From positions 6,881,671 through 6,945,670 of the forward strand of contig NW_022098031.1 of assembly GCF_002288925.2 (NCBI RefSeq): a DNA stretch of 64,000 bases. The letters run 5' to 3'. This document shows, in pieces, positions 46,951 to 59,232 of this stretch. Origin of the DNA: Delphinapterus leucas. Lineage: Eukaryota > Chordata > Mammalia > Artiodactyla > Monodontidae. Position numbers and translations under genes: made by a program. Below the pieces are notes generated by a model. The model was given only the letters and a program-made list of their open reading frames with translations. It did no database searches and was not told the DNA's origin. Positions within the stretch are counted from its first letter, which is position 1, and each line of letters begins with the position of its first letter.

Positions 46951-48384
46951 CCAGAAAGTGATGATTCTTAGCTAGAAAACAGAAATTTAATATAAAACAA
47001 AAACAGGAATATCCAATTTGGCAATGGTATTAAAATTTAAAAAGAGATATACAAAATGGTTTCAGTGAGAGCTCATTCTGAATATATTTTTACAGTTTAT
47101 AAATGACTTTAGTCCTGGACTTATACAATTATTAAGGGTCTACAAAGGTCGCTTTTATTTTTCAGATTTATTTCACTGCATTTTATTGGTGAGTTAAATC
47201 TTATGATGCATTTCTACATACTCGGAGAGTCTCAAAATTCTTAGGATATTTACTTTGTATATGACAAAGGTCTACTCCATTTGCAGATAGGTAATCTGTA
47301 AGTAAATGAGAGATTCTCAAGAATACAAACTGTCCCTAAAACAGAATTTCTTAGGAAAAATATGTTTTCTTTTAAGTAAACTTTTCTAAGTTACCTCAAG
47401 TTATAATAACATCCTTTATATCAACTACATAGTTTACTGTAAAATATTTTTGTAAATATACATATTTATATGGAAATTTTCATGCAGGTACTTTACTGTG
47501 TAAATATGTAAAATGGAGGTAGAGAAAATATCTAATTGCACATTAATACCCTTCCATATTTGGTGTAAACATCTTTAGCTAAAATTACAATATAATCACA
47601 TGTACATAAATGTTTAGTTTACCAATTATAGCATAATTATTATCATGTTTACGATGAAAGTGATATATGAAAAGATATTTTCAATAGTCTCAGAATCATG
47701 AATCTGCTTTTCTTATTAATTATAGCTAATTCCAAAGGCTGATTACAAACACAATTTTAACTCCTAACTTCATATACTTAATGTTTATTCAAAAGGCACT
47801 ATAATTTTTTTTAACCAATAGGAAATATAGGTTTAGGGAAAACATTTAAGTGTTTGAAGAGGGAAAATTAATATTTATTTTTTATGTATGCTATAGTTTT
47901 GGTAGATAAAGATCATCTCAATTGTGCTAATTTCTAACTACCACCATCTGCCTTTTAAAAAAATTTTTAGCTTTAAAATTATATAATTTTTGACCATGTT
48001 AGACTTAAATAGTTTAACTTTAGGATTCGTGCTGATCCACAATGAGGTCAGGAATATAAACTGTAATTATCACTTTTAATTACCTGAAATTTTTTTTCAA
48101 GAACTGAGATAAACAATAAGGTTGCCATATTCACCGAATTCAGAAGGGCCATTATAAAGTCAAGATCCTAGACCATTATTGAAGTAAGCATGAGCTAAAT
48201 GACATAAAATTTTAATCCCAGAATATTTGAGTTTCATTTAGATATCCTTAGAGTTTCACTTTGTAGGAAACATCAGGTAGGTCTTTTATCTACCAATATT
48301 GCTTAAGTATTTTTTATAGCTAGTCATGTTATTTGAACACAGGAGACAATTTTAACATTGATGGATCCTGAATGTGGATGATGT
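46951..48384. other. Unassigned non-coding stretch
   Basis: AT-rich; nothing recognised. Confidence 0.45.
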
Positions 48385-48530
48385 AAAATCTTGGAAACAG
48401 GGATAATAATCTCTATTCCCAAAGGTTGTTGTGAAGTTTAAATTAAAATAAAATGTATTATGTGTGTTAATGTACTTTGCATATTCTAGATGCTCAATTT
48501 ATTTCTTCCTATTATTAAATGAAACAACTA
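48385..48530 (+). mobile_element. MIR SINE 3' half (tentative)
   Basis: 'aacagggataataatctcta', 'aaggttgttgtgaagtttaaatta' and 'ttctagatgctcaattta' follow the MIR 3' half. Confidence 0.55.
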
Positions 48531-48689
48531 ACTAATAGGACCTAGGACCTTCTCAAATAGTTGCTTGGGTATAGAACAGATACACTTCCTTCAAAGTCCT
48601 TCAGTAATGCTTCCTATGGAATCATTCCTGGGAAGAAAGAAATTCTTCTAGAGTTGCTAGTACCTACTCTCCAGTAGATAACATCTATT

Positions 48690-48798
48690 CTTTTATATAC
48701 ATACCTACATACATATACAAGCACACACATATAATATATCCATTATATCTATATATACACACACACGCAGACACACACACACACACATATATATATTT
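48690..48798. repeat. Compound TA/CA/TACA microsatellite
   Basis: TACATA units, then TATC, then (CA)n with a GCAG interruption, then TATATA. Probably polymorphic. Confidence 0.9.
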
Positions 48799-51231
48799 GA
48801 TATCATTTGCCAGAGATCTTGAAAACACCAGTAGGTGACTCTGCCCACATGTGGGATGAGGGTGTAATAATTAACCAATACCATTCTTTTGATTACTGGG
48901 TTGCCTTTTGAAGATCCTCCTCTGCCCCAAAATTTGAGTGCCTCAAACTACAGAGTGAAGCAAAGAATCCAAATAAAAACCCCAGAGCAAAAATCATTCT
49001 TCTTTCTGTAGAGAAACTCCAAAGAAATTTTTTAAAAGTAATTGCCTTTAAAGATAAATAATCATCTTAAAGATCAATTACTGGTAGAAATGATTAAGTG
49101 TATTTATTATGTGTTATTAAAATTAGAAATGTTAACTCTGTGTCTATTTTAACAAACACATTCTAGAGTGAGTGTAATCAGGGAGAAGTAAAATTGGAGA
49201 GTGAGTAGGGTAAAGGCTTTTATTTTAAAAAATGAAGTATCCTTTTAGGAATTTTAAGTACTTAGTGATAGAAGGACAGATAAGACAGTGCTGTGAGGTT
49301 TCTTCCAACCCCAATAATTCTGCCTTTGAAACTTATTCTGAATAAAATAAACAGTATTAGTAAACGGAATGAAACCATTTGGTGAGAAAGTCACATTCTG
49401 AAATGAAACATATACTGGACCTGAAAATATGGAATAACAATGACCTCTTATGATGAATATGAATTTTTCTGAGAAGACTGATACAGGAGAATCCAGTAAA
49501 TGCATTTAGACATTACAATCCCTTTTTAAACAAAATAGGAAATGGAAGAAAATCACTTTGGGAAACATGGTTATATCTAAAAAGTAAACAAGTAAAGATA
49601 TCCTCCTTCCAGGAAATATAAAACTAAATGCCTTGCCGCAAATTACTAAAGTTATACAAATTCCAGCTGAATAAATAAATAAAACTGTACTAAGTACCTT
49701 GATCAATGTTTTCCTCAAGGTCAGAAATGGGACAATAAATATTTTGACAGTCAATAAACTGATGGATGAGGAATTATTACAATTTTAAACAACTTTTTTA
49801 GAAAAAAAATTTGAAAAAATCAAATAGCTGTATTTTTCACATTGGGAAAATCACAGTTAAAATATTAGACATTAATTCTGAAGGGCTTATAGGTTTTACC
49901 TTTCAGATGAACATAAGCTGTAGGTAGTATGGATGGCAGGCTTTTGTTTTCATACAGGTGCATACATTCACTCCTCTTCATTAAGGGAAAACAGGATATA
50001 GATAAGGATTGGTTTTGGATACCCAAATTATCTCCATCTGCATCTTGATTTTCCTCTATGAAAATCCAATTACAATATTCTATTTGAATAACATATTCAA
50101 AATAATTAACAATAGTTATGCTACAACCCCTGTGCTCAGAAAAAAAGGCCATCTGTAGTTATCTATTATGGCCAAATAGATACTATAATAACTGAATATC
50201 AGCTTTTCTTCTACTAAAATATAGAAGTAAATTATTACCACAGCTATGTCACTTCCAAAGGGGTTTCCAGGTTCATGTATTTAACTTCCTCCTGAGTATC
50301 ACAATTTGATTTTCCAAAATGCCAACACATACCAAACATGCACATAACTTAATGCATATCTAATCCACAAAACCTTATGCTCCTATTCCTGTGATTTTTA
50401 TTTAGAGAATAACACTACCATCCAACCCGATTCGAAATTTAAACCATTGAACAGATCAGAAGCCAAGGAATCATTCTTGGTATTCCAGGGATAGGGATGG
50501 GGTGGCAAGGCACAAGTAGAGAGGAGAAGCTGCAGAAATTTTCTAGAGGCAGTTCGCTGAGGACTTGTAAACCATCTTAAAGTTTTTTGAACTTTATTCT
50601 AAGCATAATGGATAGCACTGTGATTTTAAGACTACGGTATAAGGAATGCTAAGATCTAGTTTTGCGTTCTGAATTTTTCAGCATTATTCAGTGTTGCTGA
50701 TTTGTAAGTTGTTTCAGTATCCAAACGTTATTTTCAATCTATTTTTTCTGGATACGATCATTGCTATTTTTATATGATGAATTCCATTTCATCCTATTTT
50801 GCACATATTTGTAACTTTCTTATATACAATTTCATTCTGTCCTCTCCATGGACTTTGAAATACCTTCGTTTTAGCAATGACTAAACATTTTGTGAACTCT
50901 CCATCTACTGTTCTCCTAGCTTTAAAATATTAAATGGCAGGAAGTATATTATCTTTTCCTTCAGTATGTTAATTCCCATATGTTTATTATTTTCAAGCAA
51001 GCTTTTCAGCACATTACATTCACAGAAAAATCATAATCGTCAGTGTACTTTTAACAGATATGTATGAAATACTTCAGTGAATTTTTTCTTATGTATACAT
51101 CATAGTATATATTTACATAATATACAAAAATCATTTCATATATGATTAATATTTCTTTATAGGGTAATGCTTTAAATAAATTTTAAAACTTCACCTTGCT
51201 TATTTGAAATGTAAGGCCAAGCAGTATTGTC
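48799..51231. other. Unassigned non-coding stretch
   Basis: 2.4 kb with no gene or repeat that I can name. Minus-strand frames of 82-95 codons at 49254-50152 show no family features. Confidence 0.45.
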
Positions 51232-51601
51232 TTCTTTTTTTTTAACATCTGTATTGGAGTATAATTTCTTTACATTGTTGTGTTACTTGCTGCTGTATAA
51301 CAAAGTGAATCAGCTATACGTATACATATATCCCCATATCCCCTTCCTCTTGCATCTCCCTCCCAACCTCCCTATCCCACCCCTCTAGGTGGTCACAAAG
51401 CACCAAGCTGACCTCCCTGTGCCATGCGGCTGCTTTCCACTAGCTATCTATTTTACATTTGGTAATGTATATATGTCAATGCTACTCTCTCACTTCTTCC
51501 CAGCTTACCCTTTCCCCTCTCCGTATCTTCAAGTCCATTCTCTACCTCTGTGTCTTTATTCCTATCCTGCCCCAAGGTTCTTCAGAACCTTTTTTTTTTT
51601 T

Positions 51602-54600
51602 TGATTCCATATGTATGTGTTAGCATACGGTATTTGTTTTTCTCTTTCTGACTTACTTCACTCTGTATGACAGATTCTAGGTCCATCCACCTCACTACAA
51701 ATAACTCAATTTCATTTCTTTTTATGGCTGAGTGATATTCCATTGTATATGTGCCACATCTTCTTTATCCATTCATCTGCCTATGGACACTTAGGTAGCT
51801 TCCTGGCTATTATAAATAGTGCTGCAATGAACATTGGGGTAATGAGTCTTTTTGAATTATGGTTTTCTCAGGGTATATGCTCAGTAGTGGGATTGCTGGG
51901 TCATATGGTCGTTCTATTTTTAGGTTTTTAAGGAACCTCCATACTGTTCTTCATATAGGCTGTATCAATTTATATTCCCACCAACCAACAGTATAGGAGG
52001 GTTCCCTTTACTCCACACCCTCTCCAGCATTTGTTGTTTGTGGATTTTTTGATGATGGCCATTCTGACTTGTGTGAAGTGATACCTCATTGTAGTTTTGA
52101 TTTGCATTTCTCTAATGATTAGTGATGTTGAGCATTCTTTCATGTGTCTGTTGGCAATCTGTATATCTTCTTTGGAGAAATGTCTATATGGTCTTCTGCG
52201 CATTTTGGGATTTGATTTTTTTTTTTTGCTATTGAGCTTCATGAGCTGCTTGTAAATTTTGGAGATTAATCCTTTGTCAGTTGCTTTGTTTGCAAATATT
52301 TTCTCCCATTCTGAGGATTGTCTTTTCATCTTCTTTATGGTTTCCTTTGCTGTGAAAAGCTTTTAAGTTTCATTAGGTCCCATTTGTTTACTTTTGCTTT
52401 TATTTCCATATCTCTAGGAGGTGGGTCAAAAATGGTCTCTCTGTGTTTTATGTCATAGGGTGTTCTGCCTATGTTTTCCTCTAAGAGTTTTATAGTGTCT
52501 AGATTTACATTTAGGTCTTTAATCCTCCTTGAATTTATTTTTGTATATGGTGTTAGAGAGTGTTCTAATTTCATTCTTTTACATGTAGCTGTCCAGTTTT
52601 CCCAGCACCATTTATTGAAGAGACTGTCTTTTCCCCATTGTATATTCTTGCCTCCTTTATCAAAGATAAGGTGACCATACATGTGTGGGTTTATCTCTGG
52701 ACTTTCTAACCTGTTCCATTGATCTATATTTCTATTTTTGTGCCAGTACCATACTCTCTTGATTACTGTAGCTTTGTAGTATAGTCTGAAGTCAGGAAGC
52801 CTGATTCCTCCAGCTCCGCTTTTCTTTCTCAAGATTGCTTTAGCTATTCGGGGTCTTTTGTGTTTCCATACAAATTGTAAAAGTTTTTGTTTTAATTCTG
52901 TGAAAAATGCCATTGGTTTTTGATAGGGATTGCATTAAATTGAGATTGCTTTGGGTAGTATAGTCATTTTCACAATGTTGATTCTTCCAATCCAAGAACA
53001 TGGTATATCTCTCCATCTGTTTGTATCATCTTTAATTTCTTTCATCAGTGTCTTATAGTTTTCTGCATACAGGTCCTTTGTCTCCTTAGGTAGGTTATTC
53101 CTAGGTATTTTATTCTTTTTGTTGCAATGGTAAATAGGAGAGTTTCCTAAATTTCTTTTTCAGATTTTTCATCAGTGTATAAAGATGCAGGAGATTTCTG
53201 TGCATTAATTTTGAATCCTGTTACTTTACCAAATTCATTGATTAGTTCTAGTAGATTTCTGGTAGCATCTTTAGCATTCTCTATGTATAATATCGTGTCA
53301 TCTGCAAACAGTGACAGCTTTACTTCTTCTTTTCCCATTTGGTTTCCTTTTATTTCTTCTCTGATTGCTGTGGCTAAGACTTCCAAAACTATGTTGAATA
53401 ATAGTGGTGAGAGTGGGCAACCTTGTCTTGTTCCTGATCTTAGTGGAAATGGTTTCAGTTTTTCACCATTGTGGATGATGTTGCCCGTGGGTTTGTCATA
53501 TATGGCCTTTATTATCTTGAGGAAAGTTCTCTCTATGCCTACTTTCTGGAGGGTTTTTATCATGAATGGGTGTTGAATTTTGTCAAAAGCTTTTTCTGCA
53601 TCTATTGAGATGATCATATGGTTTTTATCCTTCAATTTGTTAATATGGTGTATCACATTGATTGATTTGCATATATTGAAGATCATTGCATTCCTGGGAT
53701 AAACCCCACTTGATCATGATGTATGATCCTTTTTATGTGCTGTTGGATTCTGTTTGCTAGTATTTTGTTGAGGATTTTTGCATCTATGCTCGTCAGTGAT
53801 ATTGGCCTGTAGGTTTCGTTTTTTGTGACATCTTTGTCTGTTTTTGGTATCAGGGTGATAGTGGCCTCGTAGAATGAGTTTGGGAGTGTTCCTCGCTCTG
53901 CTATATTTTGGAAGAGTTTGAGAAGGATAGGTGTTAGCTCTTCTCTAAATGTTTGATAGAATTTGCCTGTGAAGCCATCTGGTCCTGGGCTTTTGTTTTT
54001 TGGAAGATTTTTAATCACAGTTTCGATTTTAGTGCTTGTGATTGGTCTGTTTATATTTTCTATGTCTTGTTGATTCAGTCTCAGAAGGTTGTGCTTTTCT
54101 AAGAATTTGACCATTTCTTCCAGGCTGTCCATTTTATTGGCATATAGTTGTTTGTAATAATCTCTGATGATCTTTTGTATTTCTGCAGTGTCAGTTGTTA
54201 CTTTTCCTTTTTCATTTCTAATTCTGTGGATTTGAGTCTTCTCCCTTTTTTTCTTGATGAGCCTGGCTAATGATTTATCAACTTTGTTTATCTTCTCAAA
54301 GAACCAGTTATTAGTTTTATTGATCTTTGCTATTGCTTTCTTCATTTATTTCTGATCTGATCTTTATGATTTCCTTCCTCCCGCTAACTTAGGGTTTTTT
54401 TGTTGTTCTTCTTCTTCTTTCTCTAATTGCTTTAGGTGTAAGGTTAGATTGTTTATTTGAGATGTTTCTTGTTTCTTGAGGTCGGATTTTATTGCTGTAA
54501 ACTTCCCTCTTAGAAGTGCTTTTATTGCATCCCATAGATTTTGGGTCATTGTGTTTTCATTGTCCTTTTTCTCTAGGTATTTTTTGATTTCCTCTTTGAT

Positions 54601-55392
54601 TTCTTCAGTGATCTCTTGGTTATTTAGTAGCGTATTGTTTAGCTTCCATGTGTTTGTATTTTTTTACAGTTTTTTTCCTGTAATTGATATCTAGTCTCAT
54701 AGCGTTGTGGTCGGAAAAGATACTTGATAAGATTTTAATTTTCTTAAATTTACCAAGGCTTGATATGTGACCCTAGATATGACCTATCCTAGAGAATGTT
54801 CCATGAGCACTTGAGAAGAAAGTGTATTCTGTTGTGTTTGGATGGAATGTCCTATAAATTTCAATTAAATCAATCTTGTTTAATGTGTCATTTAAAGCTT
54901 GTGTTTCCCCTTTTATTTTCATTTTGGTTGACGTGTCTGCTGGTGAAAATGGGTGTTAAAGTCTCCTACTATTATTGTGTTACTGTTGATTTCCGCTTTT
55001 ATGGCTGTTAGCATTTGCCTTATGTATTGAGGTGCTCCTATGTTGGGTGCATAAATATTTACAATTGTTATATCTTCTTCTTGGATTGATCCCTTGATCA
55101 TTATGTAGTGTCCTTCTTTGTCTCTTGTAGTAGTCTTTATTTTAAAGTCTATTTTATCTGATTTGAGAATTGCTACTTCAGCTTTCTTTTGATTTCCATT
55201 TGCATGGAATATCTTTTTCCATCCCCTCACTTTCAGTCTGTATGTGTCCCTAGGTCTGAAGTGGGTCTCTTGTAGACAGCATATATACACGTCTTTTTTT
55301 TGTATCCATTCAGCCAGTCTCTGTCTTTTGTTTGGAGCATTTAATCCATTTACATTTAAGGTAATTATCGATATGTATGTTCCTATTGCCAT
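51602..55392 (-). pseudogene. L1 ORF2 (endonuclease/reverse transcriptase), broken
   Basis: Start ATG at 55392-55390 (MAIGTYISIITLNVNGLNAP). Endonuclease motifs CLQETHF and VGDFNT are in the first surviving frame, which runs to 54919. The RT region lies in two adjacent frames (54345-53683 and 53686-53147), with [14 protein letters not shown] and the catalytic [11 protein letters not shown]. The C-terminus is in frames 52913-52335 and 52329-51970, including [16 protein letters not shown]. At least five frame breaks, so inactive. Compared with copy 1 the initiator is intact, but the terminal stop near 51602 is lost. Confidence 0.92.
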
Positions 55393-55449
55393 TTTCTTTT
55401 GTTTTGTGTTTATTTTTGTAGGTCCTTTTCTTCTCTTGTGTTTCCCTGC

Positions 55450-56342
55450 CTGGAGAAGTTCCTTCAGCATTTATTATAAAGCTGGTTTTGTGGTGCTGAA
55501 TTCTCTTAACTTTTGCTTGTCTGTTAAGGTTTTAATTTCTCCATTGAATCTGAGTGAGATCCTTGCTGGGTAGAGGAATCTTGGTTATAGTTTTTTCCCT
55601 TTCATCACTTTAAATATGTCCTGCCACTCTCAAACTCTGCCTTGCAGAGTTTCTGCTAAAAGATCAGCTGTTAACCCTACGGAGATTCCCTTGTTTGTTA
55701 TTTGTTGCTTTTCCCTTGCTGATTTCAATATTTTTTCTTTGTATTTAATTTTTGATAGTTTGATTAATATGTGTTTTGTTGTGTTTCTACTTGGCTTTAT
55801 CCTGTATGGGAGTCTCTGCACCTCCTGGACTTGATTGACTATTTTTTTTCCCATATTATGGAAGTTTTCAACTATCATCTCTTCAAATATTTCTCATTCC
55901 CTTTCCTTTTCTCTTCTTCTGGGACCCCTAAAATTTGAATATTGTTGCATTTAATGTTGTCCCAGTAGTCTCTGAGACTGTCCTCAAGTCTTTTCATTCT
56001 TTTTTCTTTATTCTTCTCTGTGGTAGTTATTTCCACTATTTTACCTTCCAGGTCACTTATCCATTCTTCTGCCTCAGTTATTCTGCTATTGATTCTTTTT
56101 AAAGAATTTTTAATTTCATTTATTGTGTTGTTCATCGTTGTTTGTTTGCTGTTTAGTTCTTCTAGGTCCTTGTTAAACGTTTTGTTTATTTTCTCCCTTC
56201 TATTGCCATGATTTTGGATCATGTTTACTATCTTTACTCTGAATTATTTTTCAGATAGCCTGCCTATTTCCTCTTCATTTGTTTGGTCCGGTGGGTTTTT
56301 ACCTTGCTCCTTCATCTGCTGTGTGTTTCTCTGTCTTCTCAT
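55450..56342 (-). pseudogene. L1 ORF1 (RNA-binding protein), broken
   Basis: Start ATG at 56342-56340 (MRRQRNTQQMKEQGKNPP). The codon after ...LSEK is TAA instead of the expected GAA. The coiled-coil region survives in 56222-55875 (NEIKNSLKRINSRITEAEEW). The normal terminator is changed to CAG at 55450-55452, so the last codons run in frame into ORF2. Non-functional. Confidence 0.88.
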
Positions 56343-56985
56343 TTTGCTTTACTTACTGTGTTTGAGGTCTCCTTTTCACAGGCTGCAGGTTCATACTTTC
56401 CATTGTTTTTGGTTTCTTCCCCCAGTGGGTAAGGTTGGCTAGTGGGTTGTGTAGGCTTCCTGCTGGAGGGGACTGATTCCTGTGTTCTGGTGGATGAGGC
56501 TGTATATTTTCTTTCTAGTAAGCAGGACCCCATCCGGTGGTGTGTTTTGGGATGACTGTGCACTTATTACAATTTTTGGCAGCCTCTGCTAATGGGTGGT
56601 GTTGTGTTCCTGTCTTTCTAGTTGTTTGGCATGGGGTGTCCAGCACTGTAGCTTGCTGGTCGTTGAGTGGAACTGGGTCTTATCGTTGAGACAGAGATCT
56701 CTGGGAGAGCTCTCACTAATTGATATTACATGGGGCCTGGAGGTCTCCTGGTGGTCCAATGTCCTGAACTCGTCTCTCCCACCTCAGAGGCTCAGGCCTG
56801 ACAGCAGGCTGGAGCACCAAGACCCTGTAGCCACACAGGTTTTGGCAGTCTGAGGCCTTCTGCTATTGTTCAGTAGTGTCCTGTAGGAGTTGTTCCCCAT
56901 GTAGATTTTTTTTTAATGTATTTGTGCGGAGGAAGGTGATCTCCACATCCTGTTCATCCACCATATTGAAGGTCCTCTCTCTTCA

Positions 56986-57300
56986 CACCCCCTGTTGCTA
57001 GAGGATCCTCATTTCATCTGGAAAGGACATAAATCTGGCAATCTCACTTCAGGCCTAGCCTATCCATGTTTTTTCCCTTTGTGCTTAGTCTGTTTCACTT
57101 GCTCATAGCAGGCCCCATGCAGAGGCCTTGTCCCCAGCCCTTCAGACAAGAGTTCCTCGTGAAATGGCTGAGCCAACACCTCAGCTCGGGATGTGTGCTG
57201 AAGCTTCTCACAAGACACTCAACTCAAGATGACGGCAGGCCATGCACAGAGACACTACATACGCCCCGCAGTGTAATGTCAATATTGTCTTCTGTTTTTA
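56986..57300. other. Moderately GC-rich unassigned patch next to L1 copy 2
   Basis: About 50% GC in an AT-rich neighbourhood, with 'gcaggccccatgcagaggcc' and 'gccccgcagtgtaatg'. It carries a 100-codon plus-strand frame (57066-57368) without recognisable domains. Not L1 by comparison with copy 1. Possibly an unrecognised old repeat. Confidence 0.4.
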
Positions 57301-58029
57301 AAATTTATTCAGAAGATGATTCAATAAACAAAGATACTTTCATTTTCAGTCAAGATTTTAGTCAGTAAGGTTTTCCAGATCAATTTTTCTATGTAAGGAG
57401 ACATATATAAAACAGGTATCAGATGAAAAATATCACCCAGTCATTCATCTTTTGTTTACTCATGTAGCAACTGTATTAGTTGCCTTTTATGTTACTGTTG
57501 TGGTGAATAAAAAATTGACCCAGACTGGAACTTGGTCTTCCAAGAGGTAGCGTTCTTTGTTTCAAGTAAAAGATGTTAACAACCAAAGTGATAGGATTTT
57601 TTATTTTACTGTTTGTTTGATTACTGAATTTGAAAAAGTCTGTTTGTAAAGAAAAGTAAATGAAGGAATTTCTTCAATTAAAAGAAATGAAAAGTTAAGT
57701 AAATATAATTCTTCTCAGAAGTAAAATATTTAACATTAGTATATAAATACTATTCAATGCAATTTTTAAAACCTCACCTATTGAAAAATGGGTAAATTAT
57801 ATGAAAAGGAAATTCACAAAATAACAAATGTAAATTATTTAAAATAATGTTAGACTTTTTGGTCACTTTCGATGAGGTTTGGAAAGTCTATGATGATTTG
57901 AATACAAAGTAAAGTAAAGCTTTTAGACAGCAAAATGACAATAAATTTTAAAAATTAAACTTCCATACTGCAGACTAATCCTTAGAAAAATACAAAAACT
58001 TACAAAAAGACATACATTAAATCATATTG
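57301..58029. other. Unassigned non-coding stretch
   Basis: AT-rich; nothing recognised. Confidence 0.45.
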
Positions 58030-58043
58030 TTGATTTTATTTTA
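58030..58043. repeat. Target-site duplication, left copy
   Basis: TTGATTTTATTTTA, repeated exactly at 58100-58113. Confidence 0.93.
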
Positions 58044-58099
58044 TTTCTTATAACATCTTTATTGGAGTATGATTTCTTTATAATATTGTGTTAGTTTCT
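58044..58099 (-). mobile_element. Ultra-short L1 insertion (56 bp)
   Basis: Only the last ~50 bp of L1 3'UTR plus a short A-rich tail ('aacatctttattggagtatgatttc...gtgttagtttct'), flanked by a perfect 14-bp TSD. This is an extreme 5' truncation. Confidence 0.93.
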
Positions 58100-58113
58100 T
58101 TGATTTTATTTTA

Positions 58114-58599
58114 AAATTATAAAACAATCTGTTAAATGTTTAGAGACTGATGAAATAAAATACATACTAAAGATGGACATTCGTACAGTATTAAAATTAC
58201 ATTCCATGTAAAGATAAAAGAATTACCTTATATGCTAATATAATTATCTTAAGTGATAAAAACACAAAAATAGTATAGTCCATATGAACTTCATTTTATT
58301 GTGTACACATATATGTATATGTGTACAAAATGATAACAAAAGCAGAAAAATTGGCAAAGATAACTCAGGGGAGTGTAGATACAGGTAATTTTTCAAACAT
58401 TTTACAGTAAAATTTAGAAAGCATAGAAGGAAATTTATCATTGAATTTGGCCCATGCTGTAAACATTTAAGAACTATGTGGTACATACATATAAAGTAAG
58501 GATTCTACAAGACAAAATGAAATTAGTGTTATAATAAAATATTGAACAGAATTTAAGGATTCTGAGATAGAACAATTATTTCCACTAAAATAATTCATC
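58114..58599. other. Unassigned non-coding stretch
   Basis: AT-rich; nothing recognised. Confidence 0.45.
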
Positions 58600-58610
58600 A
58601 AAAAAGCTTT

Positions 58611-58817
58611 GGGCTTCCCTGGTGGCGCAGTGGTTGAGAGTCCGCCTGCCAATGCAGGGGACATGGGTTTGTGCCCTGGTCTGGGAAGATCCCACATGCC
58701 GCAGAGCGGCTGGACCCGTGAGCCATGGCCACTGAGCCTGCGCGTCTGGAGCCTGTGCTGCGCAATGGGAGAGGCCACAACAGTGAGACGCCCGCCTACT
58801 GCAATTAAAAAAAAAAA
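58611..58817 (+). mobile_element. CHR-type SINE (~200-bp form)
   Basis: Near-consensus with several CpG-to-TpG/CpA changes and a long A tail. AAAAAAGCTTT is duplicated at 58600-58610 and 58818-58828. Confidence 0.95.
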
Positions 58818-59036
58818 AAAAAAGCTTTTATGTAGAAATTTAGAATAGTGTAGAATTTTAGTTGAACCTTAGAAAAGAACTGAGGCACACCATAATCAAA
58901 AGCAACAAGACATCAACGTGTATTTTTGGGAAAAGGAATAATTTTTGTGCCACCTGAACAGAGCTTACATGCAGGAAGTCGATCTAAGGAAAGTGGAATT
59001 TTCCTAACCAGCTATAGGAATCTTTTGTTGCCCTAA

Positions 59037-59232
59037 AAAAGACAAAGAAAGAGAGAGAGAGAAGGAAGGGAGGGAGGGAGGGAGGGAGGGAAGGAGGGAG
59101 GAAGGGAGGGAGGGAGAGAAGGAGGGAGGAAGGGAGGGAAGGAGGGAGGAAGGGAGAGAAAGAAGGCAGGAAGGCAAGAAGGAAGGCAGGAAGGAAGGAA
59201 GGAAGGAAAAAGGAAAGAGAGAGAAAGAAAGT
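59037..59232. repeat. Polypurine tract (GGGA)n/(GGAA)n
   Basis: About 195 bp of purine on the plus strand with only isolated C interruptions at 59037-59043 and near 59167-59187. It contains several runs of GGGAGGGAGGGAGGG, so it has G-quadruplex and triplex (H-DNA) potential. The minus-strand frame across it is a Ser/Leu/Pro/Phe repeat artefact. Confidence 0.95.

Larger units (their letters stand above)
51232..56985 (-). mobile_element. L1 retrotransposon lacking most of its 5'UTR (copy 2, splice-like)
   Basis: 5.75 kb, colinear with copy 1 from the 3' end (51232, T run then 'aacatctgtattggag') to the 5' end (~56985). The exception is one gap: at 56838/56839 the sequence jumps between bases that correspond to 32260 and 33884 of copy 1. 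The extreme 5' end is present ('gtagatttttttttaatgtatttgtgcggagg' parallels copy 1), so this is not 5' truncation. ORF1 and ORF2 are both broken. No convincing TSD could be found. Confidence 0.9.

Noticed and set aside
57066..57368. 100-codon plus-strand frame beside L1 copy 2.
   Set aside because: No recognisable domain. Kept only as part of an unexplained GC-richer patch.
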